A stretch of 50,886 bases of DNA, taken from assembly GCA_017455525.1 (NCBI GenBank), contig JAFTAP010000071.1, forward strand, positions 1 to 50,886. Direction: 5' to 3'. Under the pieces are notes generated by a model. The model saw nothing but the letters and a program-made list of their open reading frames with translations. It was not told where the DNA came from and made no database searches. The DNA comes from Lachnospiraceae bacterium. GTDB taxonomy: Bacteria; Bacillota; Clostridia; Lachnospirales; Lachnospiraceae. Shown here in pieces: positions 8,740-19,198 of the stretch (its first letter is position 1; every line of letters begins with the position of its first letter). A program made the translations under genes and the position numbers.

Positions 8740-8794
8740 ATTCCGGCACGGTATCTCCCAGATTAAATGTATCCCCATACAGCCGTGTCGGGAT
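8740..8794 (+). terminator. possible terminator hairpin after the chemoreceptor remnant
   Basis: ATTCCGGCACGG (8740-8751) pairs with CCGTGTCGGGAT (8783-8794) through 12 bp including G-T pairs, with a 31-nt loop, followed by GTTTATTATA. The loop is long and the U-tract weak, so this is a moderate call. Confidence 0.4.
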
Positions 8795-8885
8795 GTTTAT
8801 TATATAGATGTTATGGGATTTGTATGTATATCGTCCTTGTGTTTTAGTATTTCAACTTACGCCCGGAATATATCCTGTTCAGATC

Positions 8886-10025
8886 CTATATACCATTCTT
8901 CTCGGCAAGAGCCCTTCTTATCGTCGCCTTTAGCTTTTCCCTCACGAGTGGCTTTAGGAGATAGCCCTGCGGTATCATCGACAAAGCCTTGCTGACTTGC
9001 TTCCTGTCATTCACGCTCGTGAGAAAGATCACGGGCAGGGACGCAAGCTCATCCTTCGCCCTTATCATTTCAAGCGTCTGCCTCCCGTCGCAGACAGGCA
9101 TCTCATAATCAAGGAGTATTAAATCAGGACGCATCTTTTCCATGCTTGCCATCGCCTTTGCGCCGGAAGGCGCAAGATGTACCTCGTATTCGTCTTCAAT
9201 CATGGATTTTATCGTCCTAAGCATAGCCCCGTCATCATCTACGACCAGTATCTTCTTTTTTCCATTATCTGATGGCTTTACCGAAGCCTCAGGCATGCTC
9301 CCTCTTGCTTCCGCCTCATCCTCTTCTGCAATCCGGGCAAGCTGCTCCTTATATGCGCGCCATCTCTTTATAAAAATGGCGTGCAGGGTTGTGACAGTCG
9401 CAATGTCACGCTCGCCTGAAGCATCTTCCAGTATCTTCGCTAAGCCCGCGAGCGGTATTATTCCTATCGTCGCGGCAGTGGATTTCATTCCATGCACCTG
9501 TATGCGGTAGCCCTCCCATGCGTTTTCATTCGGCAGATCCTTGTACATATCAGAAAGCTTGTCCGCATTAAGGTCTATGACTCCATAGAAGTCCTTTACC
9601 GCACTCTTAAACAGCGCCTCGTCCGACAGATGAAGCATGGCGAATTCCTTATCGAGTCCGTTTACCGCCACGCCGTCAGAGGGTTCATCCGCCGTGTCGC
9701 TGCACCACGCATCCTCTGAAGCAGCGCCTATCTTATCATCAGGCAGATGCGTAAGCAGGGATTTCTCCAGTGATTTCGTGCTGACAGGCTTTGAAAGATA
9801 ATCGTCAAAACCGTAGTTCAGATATTCTTCCTTTGCGCCTGAAATGGCATTGGCGGTAAGCGCTATGACTGGCGTATCTTCGTTCAGATTGCCTTGAAGC
9901 TCCTCCATTCTCCGCCTCGTCTCAAGCCCGTCCATATCAGGCATGCGATGGTCGAGGTATATAAGGTCATATTTCTTTTTCGTGATAAGCTCAAGACATT
10001 TCTTTCCGCTCAGATTTTCTTGCAT
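8886..10025 (-). pseudogene. receiver-HPt-receiver remnant of a hybrid sensor kinase
   Basis: 379 residues. Residues 1-~95 are a receiver lacking its first strand and acidic pocket but keeping the phosphoacceptor site (YLDHRMPDMDG), ALTANA and YLSKPV. An HPt domain follows with QVHGMKSTAATIG, then a complete receiver (ILVVDDDGAML, ILLDYEMPVCDG, FLTS, LLKPL). An in-frame TAG stands six codons before the first Met, and no kinase core lies upstream; only ~98 bp separate it from carB. The best reading is the 3' portion of a hybrid histidine kinase whose sensor and catalytic domains were deleted. A short stand-alone phosphorelay protein is the alternative. Confidence 0.7.
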
Positions 10026-10123
10026 AAGCAGATTATATCTCTAGTGTAATATATCAGCCAAAAGTAAATTCTATTGTCAGGACTATGTTAAATCCATGTT
10101 AAATATTTCCGTCATTTTGCCCG

Positions 10124-13100
10124 TCAGTCCGCATCTATCGTGGATACGCCGAGCGTCATCTCCTCTAATACATCAAGGAGCATCCTTACAGTGTCGAGAG
10201 ATGTAAGCATCGCCACATTATGCTCTGCGGCGCAGCAGCGTATCGCAACTCCGTCTCCGTAATGCACGCCCGAGAGTATCGCACGGGTATTTATTACATA
10301 GCTCACGTAACCCGCCTTTATGGAATCAAGTATCTCTCCGCTCCCCTCGCTGGGCTTATGCCTGATCCTCGTGCGTATGCCGGCCGACTTAAGATATTCG
10401 CCCGTGAGCGTCGTGGCTTCTATATTGAAGCCCATCTCATAGAACCTGCGTATAAGCGGTATCGTCTCCGTCTTATCCTCATCGGCAACGCTCACGACCA
10501 CGGTTCCGTAATTTTTTAATTTAAGCCCCGACGCCGTCATAGCCTTATATACCGCCCTGTGAAGCTTCCTGTCATAGCCTATCGCCTCTCCGGTTGACTT
10601 CATCTCAGGAGAAAGATATGCGTCCATGCCGTGAAGCTTTGAGAATGAAAACACCGGCACCTTCACATAGTACCTCTCCTTCTCCTTCGCACGTTTCTCC
10701 TTTATTCCCTGTGCCTCAAGCGATACTCCGAGGCTCACCAATGTTGCAATGTCCGCAAGGCTGTATCCCGTAGCCTTTGATAAGAAGGGAACTGTCCTCG
10801 AAGACCTCGGATTCACTTCTATGATATAGACCTGCTCCGTCTCATCCACTATGAACTGGATATTGAAAAGCCCCCTTATGCCTATACCTAATCCGAGTTT
10901 TTCCGTATAATCCGCTATCGTCTCCTTAACTTTATCCGATATGCTGTATGGCGGATAGACGCTTATGGAATCTCCTGAATGAACACCCGTCCTCTCGACA
11001 AGCTCCATTATTCCGGGAATAAATACGCTCTCCCCGTCGCAGACAGCATCAACCTCCACTTCCTTACCCCTGATATACTTATCGACTAATACCGGCTTGT
11101 CCTCGTTAACCTCCACGGCGTTCCTAAGATACTCCGTAAGCTCCTCTTCCTTTCCGACTATCTGCATCGCCCTCCCGCCAAGTACGAAGCTTGGACGCAC
11201 AAGCACCGGATACCCTATATCTCCCGCTGCTTTTATTCCCGCCTCAATAGATGTGACAGCATGTCCCTTAGGCTGCGGTATGCCAAGCGATTCAAGAAGT
11301 CTCTCAAACTGCTCCCTGTCCTCTGCCCTGTCTATCGCGTCACAATCCGTACCAATTATACGCACTCCCCGCTTACGCAGAGGCTCCGCAAGATTTATCG
11401 CCGTCTGCCCGCCAAGCGTCGCTATCACTCCCTCCGGCTTTTCCATCTCTATGACGTTCATCACGTCCTCTACCGTCAAAGGCTCGAAGTAAAGCTTGTC
11501 CGAACAGGTATAATCCGTTGAAACCGTCTCAGGGTTATTATTTATAATGATAGCTTCATATCCTGCTTCCTTTATTGTCTGAACCGCATGAACCGTGGAA
11601 TAATCAAACTCCACGCCCTGTCCGATACGTATAGGTCCTGCACCAAGCACGACCACTTTTTTACTGTCCGATATTACGGACTCGTTTTCATCTTCATAAG
11701 TTGAGTAGAAATACGGCACATAGCTTTCAAACTCTGATGCGCAGGTATCTATCATTTTATATACAGGAGTTATCCGTAAATCCTGCCTTAGTTTATATAC
11801 CTCATCTTCTCTCATATCCCAAAGGCTTGCTATCTCCCTGTCCGAGAAGCCCATGCGCTTTGCCTTATAGAGTTCATCTGTATCACCTTGCTTTGCAATT
11901 AAAGCTTTTTCTTCTATGACTATGTTATTTATCTTTCTGATAAAGAACGCATCTATTCCTGTAGCTTCCTGTATCTTATCTTCGCCCATGCCATGCCTTA
12001 TAAGCTCCGCTATGGCAAAGATACGGTCATCCCTGCCTGATACTATATAGTCCAGAAGCTCATCATCTTTCATACAATCAAACTTCTTATCGTATATATG
12101 CGCATGCCCTGTCTCAAGCGAGCGTACTGACTTTAAAAGGCTCTCCTCGAAGGTACGCCCCACGCTCATAACCTCGCCCGTTGCCTTCATCTGCGTGGAG
12201 AGGGAATTATCCGCTTCCGTGAATTTATCAAAAGGAAATCTCGGCATCTTGGTAACGACATAATCAAGAGCAGGCTCAAAGGATGCCGGCGTGTTCGCAA
12301 GCATTATCTCATCCAAGGTCATGCCTATGCCGATCTTCGCAGATACCCTCGCTATAGGATAACCGCTCGCCTTTGACGCAAGAGCAGACGATCTTGAAAC
12401 TCTTGGATTTACCTCTATCAGATAATACTGAAATGATCTCGGATCAAGCGCAAACTGCACGTTGCACCCGCCCTCTATCTTCAATGCCCTGATGACCTTT
12501 AAGGCACTGTCCCGAAGCATATGGTATTCCTTATTGGTTAATGTCTGTGATGGACAGACGACAATGGAATCTCCGGTATGTATTCCTACGGGATCAAGGT
12601 TTTCCATGTTGCAGATGGTTATCGCCGTATCATTGCTGTCCCTCATCACCTCATACTCTATCTCCTTATAGCCCTTTATGCTCTTTTCAATAAGCACCTC
12701 GTTCACAGGAGATAAGTCGAGAGCATTCTCCATAAGCGGTATGAACTCTTCCTCCGTAGAAGCAAAGCCTCCGCCCGTTCCGCCTAAGGTAAAGGCAGGT
12801 CTTAATACCAAAGGATAACCTATCTCCTCCGCTATCTTAAGCCCCTCTTCAACTGTCGAAGCTGTCTCTGAGGGAAGCACAGGCTCATTAAGCTCCTCAC
12901 AAAGCTCCTTGAATAATTTCCTGTCCTCCGCCCTCTCTATGGATTCACTCTTAGTTCCTAAAAGCTCTGCCCGGCACTCCGCAAGTATTCCCTTCTTTTC
13001 AAGCTGCATTGCAAGGTTGAGTCCCGTCTGACCTCCGATTCCCGGAAGGATCGCATCGGGCCGCTCATGACGGATGATCTTCGCTATATATTCAAGCGTG

Positions 13101-13306
13101 AGAGGCTCCATGTAAACCTTATCCGCTATCTTTGTATCGGTCATTATAGTTGCAGGGTTCGAGTTGCATAAGATTACCTCATAGCCTTCTTCCTTTAAGG
13201 CAAGACAGGCCTGAGTGCCCGCATAATCAAACTCCGCGGCCTGACCTATGACTATAGGTCCCGAACCTATAACTAATATTTTTTTAATATTATCTCTTTT
13301 GGGCAT
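10124..13306 (-). CDS. carB: carbamoyl-phosphate synthase large subunit
   Basis: 1060 residues, full length. It has the two homologous ATP-grasp halves of CarB: the first opens [23 protein letters not shown], the second [21 protein letters not shown] near residue 555. The C-terminal ~130 residues are the MGS-like allosteric domain. It uses ammonia channelled from CarA plus bicarbonate and 2 ATP to make carbamoyl phosphate for arginine and pyrimidines. Its start overlaps the end of carA by 17 bp, so the subunits are translationally coupled and share the carA leader control. Confidence 0.98.
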   Translation of the reverse strand: MPKRDNIKKILVIGSGPIVIGQAAEFDYAGTQACLALKEEGYEVILCNSNPATIMTDTKIADKVYMEPLTLEYIAKIIRHERPDAILPGIGGQTGLNLAMQLEKKGILAECRAELLGTKSESIERAEDRKLFKELCEELNEPVLPSETASTVEEGLKIAEEIGYPLVLRPAFTLGGTGGGFASTEEEFIPLMENALDLSPVNEVLIEKSIKGYKEIEYEVMRDSNDTAITICNMENLDPVGIHTGDSIVVCPSQTLTNKEYHMLRDSALKVIRALKIEGGCNVQFALDPRSFQYYLIEVNPRVSRSSALASKASGYPIARVSAKIGIGMTLDEIMLANTPASFEPALDYVVTKMPRFPFDKFTEADNSLSTQMKATGEVMSVGRTFEESLLKSVRSLETGHAHIYDKKFDCMKDDELLDYIVSGRDDRIFAIAELIRHGMGEDKIQEATGIDAFFIRKINNIVIEEKALIAKQGDTDELYKAKRMGFSDREIASLWDMREDEVYKLRQDLRITPVYKMIDTCASEFESYVPYFYSTYEDENESVISDSKKVVVLGAGPIRIGQGVEFDYSTVHAVQTIKEAGYEAIIINNNPETVSTDYTCSDKLYFEPLTVEDVMNVIEMEKPEGVIATLGGQTAINLAEPLRKRGVRIIGTDCDAIDRAEDREQFERLLESLGIPQPKGHAVTSIEAGIKAAGDIGYPVLVRPSFVLGGRAMQIVGKEEELTEYLRNAVEVNEDKPVLVDKYIRGKEVEVDAVCDGESVFIPGIMELVERTGVHSGDSISVYPPYSISDKVKETIADYTEKLGLGIGIRGLFNIQFIVDETEQVYIIEVNPRSSRTVPFLSKATGYSLADIATLVSLGVSLEAQGIKEKRAKEKERYYVKVPVFSFSKLHGMDAYLSPEMKSTGEAIGYDRKLHRAVYKAMTASGLKLKNYGTVVVSVADEDKTETIPLIRRFYEMGFNIEATTLTGEYLKSAGIRTRIRHKPSEGSGEILDSIKAGYVSYVINTRAILSGVHYGDGVAIRCCAAEHNVAMLTSLDTVRMLLDVLEEMTLGVSTIDAD

Positions 13307-14393
13307 CTGAATAATCCTCCATCATATCCACGAACTCATCAAAAAGGTATGCGCTGTCCTGTGGTCCGGGCGCACTCTCAGGATGATACTGCACCGAAAA
13401 CGCCCTGTCCCTCATACAGCTGACTCCCTCTATCGTATTATCAAGCAGATTTATATGAGTCGCCTCAAGCGGAGTATTTTCAATACTTTCCGTATCCACC
13501 GCATAGGAATGATTCTGTGATGTGATCTCTATCTTATTATTCCTTAGATTCCTTACAGGGTGATTACCGCCCCTGTGTCCGAACTTCAGCTTATAGGTCT
13601 TTGCGCCGTAGGCAAGAGACAATATCTGATGCCCCAGACATATCCCGAATATCGGATAATTCCCTATTAACTCTCTGACTGTATTTATCGTTTCGGGCAC
13701 ATCTTCCGGATCTCCGGGACCGTTTGAAATAAACACGCCATCCGGCTTCATGCTCCTTATCTCATCACACTTTGTATCATACGGAACTACCGTGACCCTG
13801 CACCCTATTTTATTCAATGAACGGACTATATTCGCCTTCATGCCGCAGTCTATCGCAACTACATGATATCTTTCTTCATCAGGCTCAAACTCATTAACCT
13901 TCTTCGTACTCACAAGAGAAACCGCGTCTTTTGGAATTTCTCTACTTTTTAATATCTCAAGTCCTTTACTCAATGAGGTTTCCGCATCGGTAATAAGCGC
14001 CTTCCTGCTGCCAAAATCCCTGATAGAGCGTGTGAGCTTCCTCGTGTCAATCCCCGATATGCCCGGTATTCCATGCTTTTTCATTACTTCATCAAGTGTC
14101 ATCACGCATCTGAAATTCGACGGCTCATCATTATATTCCCTGACGATAAGCGCCCCCATAGATGGCTTATCCGATTCATAATCATCATTTGCCATCCCGT
14201 AATTACCTATAAGCGGATAGGTCATGACCACAGCCTGATAGGTGTACGAAGGATCGGACAGTATCTCCTGATACCCTGCCATAGAGGTATTGAATACTAT
14301 CTCGCAAACCCTCTCACCGCTTCCTCCGAAGCCATAGCCATAATACTCCTGCCCGTCCTCCAGTATTACCTTCCTGTCATAATTCCTAAGCAT
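13290..14393 (-). CDS. carA: carbamoyl-phosphate synthase small (glutaminase) subunit
   Basis: 367 residues from ATG 14393, which follows AGGGAGA at suitable spacing; the upstream GTG at 14420 is less likely. The N-terminal domain ([31 protein letters not shown]) is typical of CarA. The class I amidotransferase domain has the nucleophile in GICLGHQ and the His-Glu in [10 protein letters not shown]. It hydrolyses glutamine and passes ammonia to CarB. The gene lies behind one of four shared promoter-hairpin modules (14428-14503), linking it to the nitrogen regulon. Confidence 0.98.
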   Translation of the reverse strand: MLRNYDRKVILEDGQEYYGYGFGGSGERVCEIVFNTSMAGYQEILSDPSYTYQAVVMTYPLIGNYGMANDDYESDKPSMGALIVREYNDEPSNFRCVMTLDEVMKKHGIPGISGIDTRKLTRSIRDFGSRKALITDAETSLSKGLEILKSREIPKDAVSLVSTKKVNEFEPDEERYHVVAIDCGMKANIVRSLNKIGCRVTVVPYDTKCDEIRSMKPDGVFISNGPGDPEDVPETINTVRELIGNYPIFGICLGHQILSLAYGAKTYKLKFGHRGGNHPVRNLRNNKIEITSQNHSYAVDTESIENTPLEATHINLLDNTIEGVSCMRDRAFSVQYHPESAPGPQDSAYLFDEFVDMMEDYSDAQKR

Positions 14394-14427
14394 TATAAAA
14401 CCGTCTCCCTTTTCTATCACAAAAGAA

Positions 14428-14503
14428 AAAGACGCTTAGGAATCCCCAAGCGCCTTTGCTTTTCATCACCAAAGATTTTAATCCATAATAACGGATTTTG
14501 CAA
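14428..14503 (-). promoter_or_regulatory. nitrogen-type promoter plus attenuator hairpin, carA copy
   Basis: Minus strand: -35 TTGCAA (14498-14503, directly after the paaI-like stop codon), 17-bp spacer, -10 TAAAAT (14475-14480). The expected start is near 14467. The transcript then carries GAAAAGCAAAGGCGCUUGG. Its AAAGGCGCUUGG arm pairs with the UAAGCGUCUUU arm (14428-14457, about 12 bp), followed by a U-rich run: a rho-independent terminator shape in the leader. The competing fold AAGC-[AAAGGC]-GCUU (14448-14461) has A1 and G4 in a six-base loop, as in ANTAR-protein targets. Confidence 0.8.
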
Positions 14504-14902
14504 CTACAGCTTAAATCCGCTCGCGGCTAATTGGGCTATATCCCGCCCTGTGTCATCGGTGACAGCAATATTTACGACGATAGTCCTGGCACCGTTCTTC
14601 TTGCACTCTGCTCTGGCTGTAAGCGTATTTCCTTTAGGAGCGCTGAGATAATTGATGCTGACCTGCTGAGCTACTGTCGGCATGTGAATATTATTTGACA
14701 GCGCCGCAAAAGCGAGATCTGCCAGAGTAAACATCACGCCGCCCATGATCCCGCCGTTTGCATTCTTATGATCATCGTTTAATATCAGACTGCATACTGA
14801 ATGATCTTCCGTAAGCTCCTCCAGTACAGCGCCGGTCATAGCGGCATATCTGTCTCCCTTAAAATATTCTCTTGCTTCATCAAGCGATTTAAATACAGCC
14901 AT
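14504..14902 (-). CDS. PaaI-family hotdog thioesterase
   Basis: 132 residues. The hotdog fold is recognised by NANGGIMGGVMFTLADLAFAAL (~48-69), with HKNANGG as the PaaI catalytic-helix lead-in and the Asp at ~63. Members hydrolyse acyl- or phenylacetyl-CoA type thioesters in the cytoplasm; the substrate here is unknown. It sits between purF and carA on the same strand. Its TAG stop abuts the -35 of the carA promoter, so carA has its own promoter inside this intergenic point. About 240 bp separate it from purF, with no gene seen there. Confidence 0.85.
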   Translation of the reverse strand: MAVFKSLDEAREYFKGDRYAAMTGAVLEELTEDHSVCSLILNDDHKNANGGIMGGVMFTLADLAFAALSNNIHMPTVAQQVSINYLSAPKGNTLTARAECKKNGARTIVVNIAVTDDTGRDIAQLAASGFKL

Positions 14903-15142
14903 AATAATTACCTTTCAGCGAACCATATGCCAATATATGTACTGCCTTCATGTACGCATTTCCTTTAAGTAAATCAAAGAATAGAGTACATGCATTTTAT
15001 ACTATCACGAAAAGGCGTCTTTGTCATATGAATTTCTTCATCAGTATGTGCCAAGTACTCGTTGATTCTTTTCCTTTGATGCTTGTGATTGCAATTCTAC
15101 AAACCTGGATTTTATCCTGGCTGGATAAAGGATATCCTCCGA

Positions 15143-16501
15143 CTATGCAGTTGGATAGAAGCCGTCGAAGCAGGCGGCGCAATAGTCATCTTTTCCGGTT
15201 ATCTTCCTTAAGGCTTCGACCGTAAGATATGCAAGACTGTCCGCACCTATCATCTTGCATATTTCAGAAATGGAATAATGACATGCTATCAGATTTTCCT
15301 CTGAATCAATGTCAGTGCCATAGTAGCAGGGATGCTGGAAAGGCGGCGCTGAGATCCTTACATGGACTTCCTTCGCTCCGGCATCTCTTAGCATATTTAC
15401 TATCTGTCCCATAGTCGTGCCTCTGACTATAGAATCATCTATAAGCACTACTCTCCTTCCCTCAATCTCCGAGCGAACAGGAGAAAGCTTTATCCTCACC
15501 TTATCCATCCTGTTCTCCTGCTCCGGTGATATGAAGGTTCGTCCTATGTATTTATTCTTGATAAGACCTATGCCATAGGGTATTCCCGCAGCATTGGCAT
15601 ACCCCATAGCCGCATCCAGTCCGCTGTCGGGTACTCCTATCACTATGTCCGCTTCTACAGACGATGCATTAGCAAGCATTTTTCCTAAAAGAAGCCTTGA
15701 CCTGTGTACTGATATACCGTCAATCATGGAATCAGGGCGGGCAAAGTAAATATACTCGAATATACAGATTTTCTTATTTGCCTTACCGCAATGCTCCTTG
15801 CGTGATGTCACGCCGTTTTCATCAAATACGAGCATCTCTCCCGGCTCCAGATCCTTTACCCATTCCGCTCCGACTGAATATAAAGCACAGGTCTCCGACG
15901 CAACTACATGATCTCCGTCCTTCGTAATACCATAGCAAAGAGGTCTGAAGCCATAAGGATCTCTCACGGCTATCATCTTGGCAGGTGATGTTATCACAAG
16001 AGAATAAGCCCCTTCGATATCATTCATAGCCTTGGATACTGCGTCTTCTATGCTTTTCTCATGAAGCCTGTGCCTCGTTATAAGATAGGCTATTATCTCC
16101 GTATCACTCGTCGTGTGAAATATCGCCCCCGATTCCTCTAACTCCTTATGAAGCTTCGCCGCATTGGAAAGATTGCCGTTATGCGCAAGAGCAAGATTCC
16201 CCTTATGATGATGCACTTCTATAGGCTGACAGTTAACCCTGAGCGTCCCACCTGTCGTGCCGTACCGCACATGACCTATGGCTATATTTCCTTTAGGAAG
16301 CTTATCCAATATCTCCTTTGAAAACACGTCACTTACAAGCCCTAAATCCTTATGGGAATAAAACTCCCTGTCATGATTTACGACTATCCCTGCGCTCTCC
16401 TGTCCCCGATGCTGCAATGCGTATAGACCGTAATACACGGTATTAGCCAAAGCTTTTTCCGCCCTGCTTTTAATCCCGAAAACTCCGCATTTTTCTTCCA
16501 T
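15143..16501 (-). CDS. purF: amidophosphoribosyltransferase
   Basis: 452 residues from ATG 16501 (GGAAGAG upstream). The sequence begins MEEKCGVFGI, so Cys5 would become the N-terminal nucleophile after removal of a four-residue propeptide, as in the B. subtilis-type enzyme. The glutaminase domain (LQHRGQESAG, GHVRYGTTG) is followed by the PRTase domain with the PRPP loop VVLIDDSIVRGTT. C-terminal cysteines (CHYS near 395, CAAC near 440) fit the 4Fe-4S cluster of this class. It makes phosphoribosylamine from PRPP and glutamine, the first purine step. It is the last gene of the amt-led run. Confidence 0.96.
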   Translation of the reverse strand: MEEKCGVFGIKSRAEKALANTVYYGLYALQHRGQESAGIVVNHDREFYSHKDLGLVSDVFSKEILDKLPKGNIAIGHVRYGTTGGTLRVNCQPIEVHHHKGNLALAHNGNLSNAAKLHKELEESGAIFHTTSDTEIIAYLITRHRLHEKSIEDAVSKAMNDIEGAYSLVITSPAKMIAVRDPYGFRPLCYGITKDGDHVVASETCALYSVGAEWVKDLEPGEMLVFDENGVTSRKEHCGKANKKICIFEYIYFARPDSMIDGISVHRSRLLLGKMLANASSVEADIVIGVPDSGLDAAMGYANAAGIPYGIGLIKNKYIGRTFISPEQENRMDKVRIKLSPVRSEIEGRRVVLIDDSIVRGTTMGQIVNMLRDAGAKEVHVRISAPPFQHPCYYGTDIDSEENLIACHYSISEICKMIGADSLAYLTVEALRKITGKDDYCAACFDGFYPTA

Positions 16502-16527
16502 AGTCTCTTCCTCTTTCCAGTCTAAAC

Positions 16528-16590
16528 AAAAAGCGCCTCGAAACCCCTTCGATATTATCCGGTATGATACAAGCAATATCCTGCCGCGCT
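16528..16590 (-). terminator. possible attenuator/terminator just upstream of purF
   Basis: Minus strand: AGCGC (16586-16590) can pair with GCGCU (16532-16536), enclosing an inner hairpin UCGAA-GGGG-UUUCGA (16538-16552) and followed by UUUUU and GUUU. It lies in the 91-nt gap between the FUSC/HAD gene and purF. Its GGCGCUUUUUG end recalls the hairpins at the four nitrogen leaders, but the rest of that motif and its promoter are absent. Confidence 0.35.
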
Positions 16591-16592
16591 AT

Positions 16593-17870
16593 TCAGCTAT
16601 AATACAATTTACGCAAACGTCTGACGGCACGATCGCTATCGTAATCATTTCCTTCAGCTCTTTTCCAATTATTATCCTTATTAATGGTCACAACTTTTTT
16701 TAGCTTCGATCGCTCCTTCAGATAATCAAGCATATTGTCTATTCCCGCATTCTCATTATATATTTTCATGTAAGAATACCCTTTGTGATCATCCGACGGA
16801 TACATTGAGATTTTCAGATTCCATGTTTCAATTTCCTTATCAAGATGACTCTTAAGCTCCTGTATCCGCTCCGTCTTTTCAATCAGCATGAAATATACCA
16901 CAGGATGCATAGCCGGGCGGGGCTTATTCAGATAATTCCTGTAAGGGGATCGATGCAGCTGCTCGAATATCTTCTTTTCCGCTTCATTATGAAACTCGCC
17001 GTAATATATAAGCAGTACATCATCTATTATTACCGTCGTGAAAGCATGCACTCCTTCTTTTCGGAAGAAATCCTCAAGCCTGGCCGAATGATCCGCTGAA
17101 ATCACATATACATGCGGATAGGAATTCTCTGCTATATCATAGAGTATTGCCCCATCCATCGCTATTATAGGCATCGAAGGCCTTATACCCCCCATAGTCT
17201 CCAAATAAGTCGCAGGAGTGCGTGAGGTCACTATGGCAAGCTTTATCCCGTCTTCTATAAGATTCTGAAGGGTTACTCTGGCATACGGAGTGAGATGCCC
17301 TTCAGCGCTTCTCATAGAATTATCGAAGCTTACCGCAAAAAGAGTTTCCTGATTCCTGGTTTTGTGTATGGAAATCCCATTTATAAAAAGCCCTGCTCCT
17401 ATTCCTATAAGCGTATCAAGACTCCTGTCCCAGACGAATATAAAAGGATTTTCATCTGACAGATGATTCACTACTATACTAAGATAAACCACGCATGAAA
17501 AATAAGAGGTATTACCCCTGTGAAGCATTACGGTAACATATATCACAGGGATAATGAAGGCGGATAAGACAAGGTAATGGATAACCCCATATCCGAAATC
17601 CGCAATATAAGTCTTGCATAAAATAAAAAGCAGACCAAAAGCCGCTCCAACTGCAGTTCCCACAACCCGCTGCGCCGCATTCATAATGCTGTTTTTGGTA
17701 TGACTCTGGATGCACCACAGCACGGCAATAGCCGAATAAAACGGCATGCCCTGCCTTCCCCGCATCAGGTAGATCATAAAGCATCCTGCAACGCCCAAAG
17801 CGGACTTTATGATCCTCATTCCTATAGGGGGGAATTTTTGTGTTTTCTTTACTTCATTGCAAGGCTGCAT
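16593..17870 (-). CDS. FUSC-like membrane protein fused to a HAD (Cof-type) domain
   Basis: 425 residues. The N-terminal ~165 residues contain about four hydrophobic segments and end in DRSLDTLIGIGAGLFINGI, typical of FUSC/aromatic-acid-exporter family membrane domains. From ~178 a Cof/HAD IIB-like domain begins: VSFDNSMRS (183-185), LAIVTSRTPA (motif II), AIIAMDGAILYD. Motif I reads D-N-S where HAD phosphatases have D-x-D, so the acid/base aspartate is missing; the usual C-terminal GDxxND loop is also not evident. The HAD part may bind ligand rather than hydrolyse it. The start overlaps the upstream kinase-like gene by 22 bp. Transported substrate is unknown. Confidence 0.7.
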   Translation of the reverse strand: MQPCNEVKKTQKFPPIGMRIIKSALGVAGCFMIYLMRGRQGMPFYSAIAVLWCIQSHTKNSIMNAAQRVVGTAVGAAFGLLFILCKTYIADFGYGVIHYLVLSAFIIPVIYVTVMLHRGNTSYFSCVVYLSIVVNHLSDENPFIFVWDRSLDTLIGIGAGLFINGISIHKTRNQETLFAVSFDNSMRSAEGHLTPYARVTLQNLIEDGIKLAIVTSRTPATYLETMGGIRPSMPIIAMDGAILYDIAENSYPHVYVISADHSARLEDFFRKEGVHAFTTVIIDDVLLIYYGEFHNEAEKKIFEQLHRSPYRNYLNKPRPAMHPVVYFMLIEKTERIQELKSHLDKEIETWNLKISMYPSDDHKGYSYMKIYNENAGIDNMLDYLKERSKLKKVVTINKDNNWKRAEGNDYDSDRAVRRLRKLYYS

Positions 17871-18436
17871 ATGGTATCGACACAGGTCTCAATCCCCAAT
17901 GCGGAGCTTTTAAGGCAAAGATCATAATAATCGGCATTTCCGAACTCAGTATTCGTATAATACGTGCAATACTTCTTTCGCCTCTTATCCACGGAATGCA
18001 TTTCTTTTAATATTTTCTCCTCAGGATAATCAGGCATTTTCTCTTTTAAATTAGCTATCCTGAAATGCTCTGACGCAGAGATGAACACATGCAGGGAATG
18101 GTCATATTCCTTCAGTACCACATTCGCATTGCGTCCTACTATGACGCAGTTTCCTTTTTCCGCCTCTCTGCAGATTGCATCCCTCTGTGCCTTAAAGAGC
18201 CTTTCGTCAAGCGGTCTTCTATAGAAATCAAAAAGGCTCTGTCCAAAGCCGAAATCCATCGGCACCGTCTCATCATAATGCCTTATCTCATCAGGCGTCA
18301 GTCCGTCGGATGCGGTCGCAGCCCTTAGTATCACGTCTTTATCCATATAATAATATCCAAGCCTGTCTGCAACCGCTCTGCCTATCTGACCGCCGCCGGC
18401 ACCGAATTCACGACTTATAGTTATTATCTTCTTCAT
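17849..18436 (-). CDS. cytidylate kinase-like family protein
   Basis: 195 residues. The P-loop region is ITISREFGAGGGQIGRAVADRLG (~5-27), the variant found in the cytidylate kinase-like family, followed by YYMDKDVI and VIVGRNANVVL. It lacks the standard Cmk NMP-binding insert, and members of this family have no settled substrate. It starts 12 bp after the ABC transporter ATPase gene and overlaps the FUSC/HAD gene, so it sits inside the amt-led operon. Confidence 0.85.
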   Translation of the reverse strand: MKKIITISREFGAGGGQIGRAVADRLGYYYMDKDVILRAATASDGLTPDEIRHYDETVPMDFGFGQSLFDFYRRPLDERLFKAQRDAICREAEKGNCVIVGRNANVVLKEYDHSLHVFISASEHFRIANLKEKMPDYPEEKILKEMHSVDKRRKKYCTYYTNTEFGNADYYDLCLKSSALGIETCVDTICSLAMK

Positions 18437-18448
18437 AAAAATATTCCC

Positions 18449-19198
18449 CTACAGAACCTTATCGAGAAAGGACTTTGTCCTTTCCTCTTTAGGATTACTC
18501 AAAAGCTCGTCCGGCGTACCTTCTTCAATGATATATCCGCCATCCATAAATATCACTCTGTCCGCCACCTCTCTCGCAAATCCCATTTCGTGAGTCACGA
18601 TCACCATAGTCATGCCCTCGGACGCAAGCTCTTTCATTACTGCCAAAACCTCCCCTACCATCTCCGGGTCAAGGGCAGAGGTCGGTTCGTCGAAAAGCAT
18701 AATACGCGGCTGCATACAAAGCGCCCTCGCTATAGCCACCCTTTGCTTCTGTCCGCCCGATAACTGACTGGGGTATGCCGCAGACTTTTCGGATAGTCCA
18801 ACCTTTTCAAGCATTTCATATGCTCTGTTCTTAGCCTCGGCCTGTGAGCATTTCTTAAGCTGAACCGGTGCGAGCGTCATATTTTCCATGACATTAAGAT
18901 TATTGAATAAGTTAAAATGCTGGAAGACCATTCCTATATTCTCCCGCACCTTATTCAGATCAACCTTCCTTGCGGTAATATCACAGCCGTCAACTATTAT
19001 CTTCCCTCCGCTTGCCTCTTCAAGACGGTTCAGGCATCTTAAAAACGTGGATTTTCCGGAGCCTGAAGGACCGATGACGACAACAACCTCGCCCTCTTTA
19101 ACATCAACTGAGATTTCCTTAAGCACCTCTAAATCGCCGAATGATTTCTTCAGTCCGACAGTCTTTATCTTTATTTCTCTTTCATCACTGACGCCCAA
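18449..19198 (-). CDS. polar amino acid ABC transporter ATPase
   Basis: 249 residues from the TTG at 19198, 7 bp after AAAGGAGG; an earlier TTG at 19216 lies before that site and is unlikely. Walker A is [10 protein letters not shown]-loop FQHFNLF, signature [15 protein letters not shown], Walker [16 protein letters not shown]-loop VTHEM: a GlnQ/HisP-type ATPase with all catalytic residues. It overlaps the permease gene by 14 bp. It forms a complete importer with the permease and binding lipoprotein upstream. The nitrogen-type leader at amt suggests glutamine or a related amino acid as substrate. Confidence 0.95.
   Translation of the reverse strand: MGVSDEREIKIKTVGLKKSFGDLEVLKEISVDVKEGEVVVVIGPSGSGKSTFLRCLNRLEEASGGKIIVDGCDITARKVDLNKVRENIGMVFQHFNLFNNLNVMENMTLAPVQLKKCSQAEAKNRAYEMLEKVGLSEKSAAYPSQLSGGQKQRVAIARALCMQPRIMLFDEPTSALDPEMVGEVLAVMKELASEGMTMVIVTHEMGFAREVADRVIFMDGGYIIEEGTPDELLSNPKEERTKSFLDKVL

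Noticed and set aside
14428-14503. A known glutamine riboswitch (glnA RNA) or an asparagine T-box as explanation of the nitrogen leaders
   Set aside because: The leader between the predicted start and the hairpin is only ~10 nt, too short for a ligand aptamer, and no T-box sequence or specifier loop is present.
14475-14503. A first ANTAR-type hairpin formed by the TTGCAAAATCC..GGATT sequence
   Set aside because: It coincides with the -35, spacer and -10 in all four copies and is therefore upstream of the transcript; the pairing is also not conserved.
14950-15225. Plus-strand 91-codon frame after purF
   Set aside because: Its second half is antisense to purF and the first half has no recognisable domain or good ribosome site.
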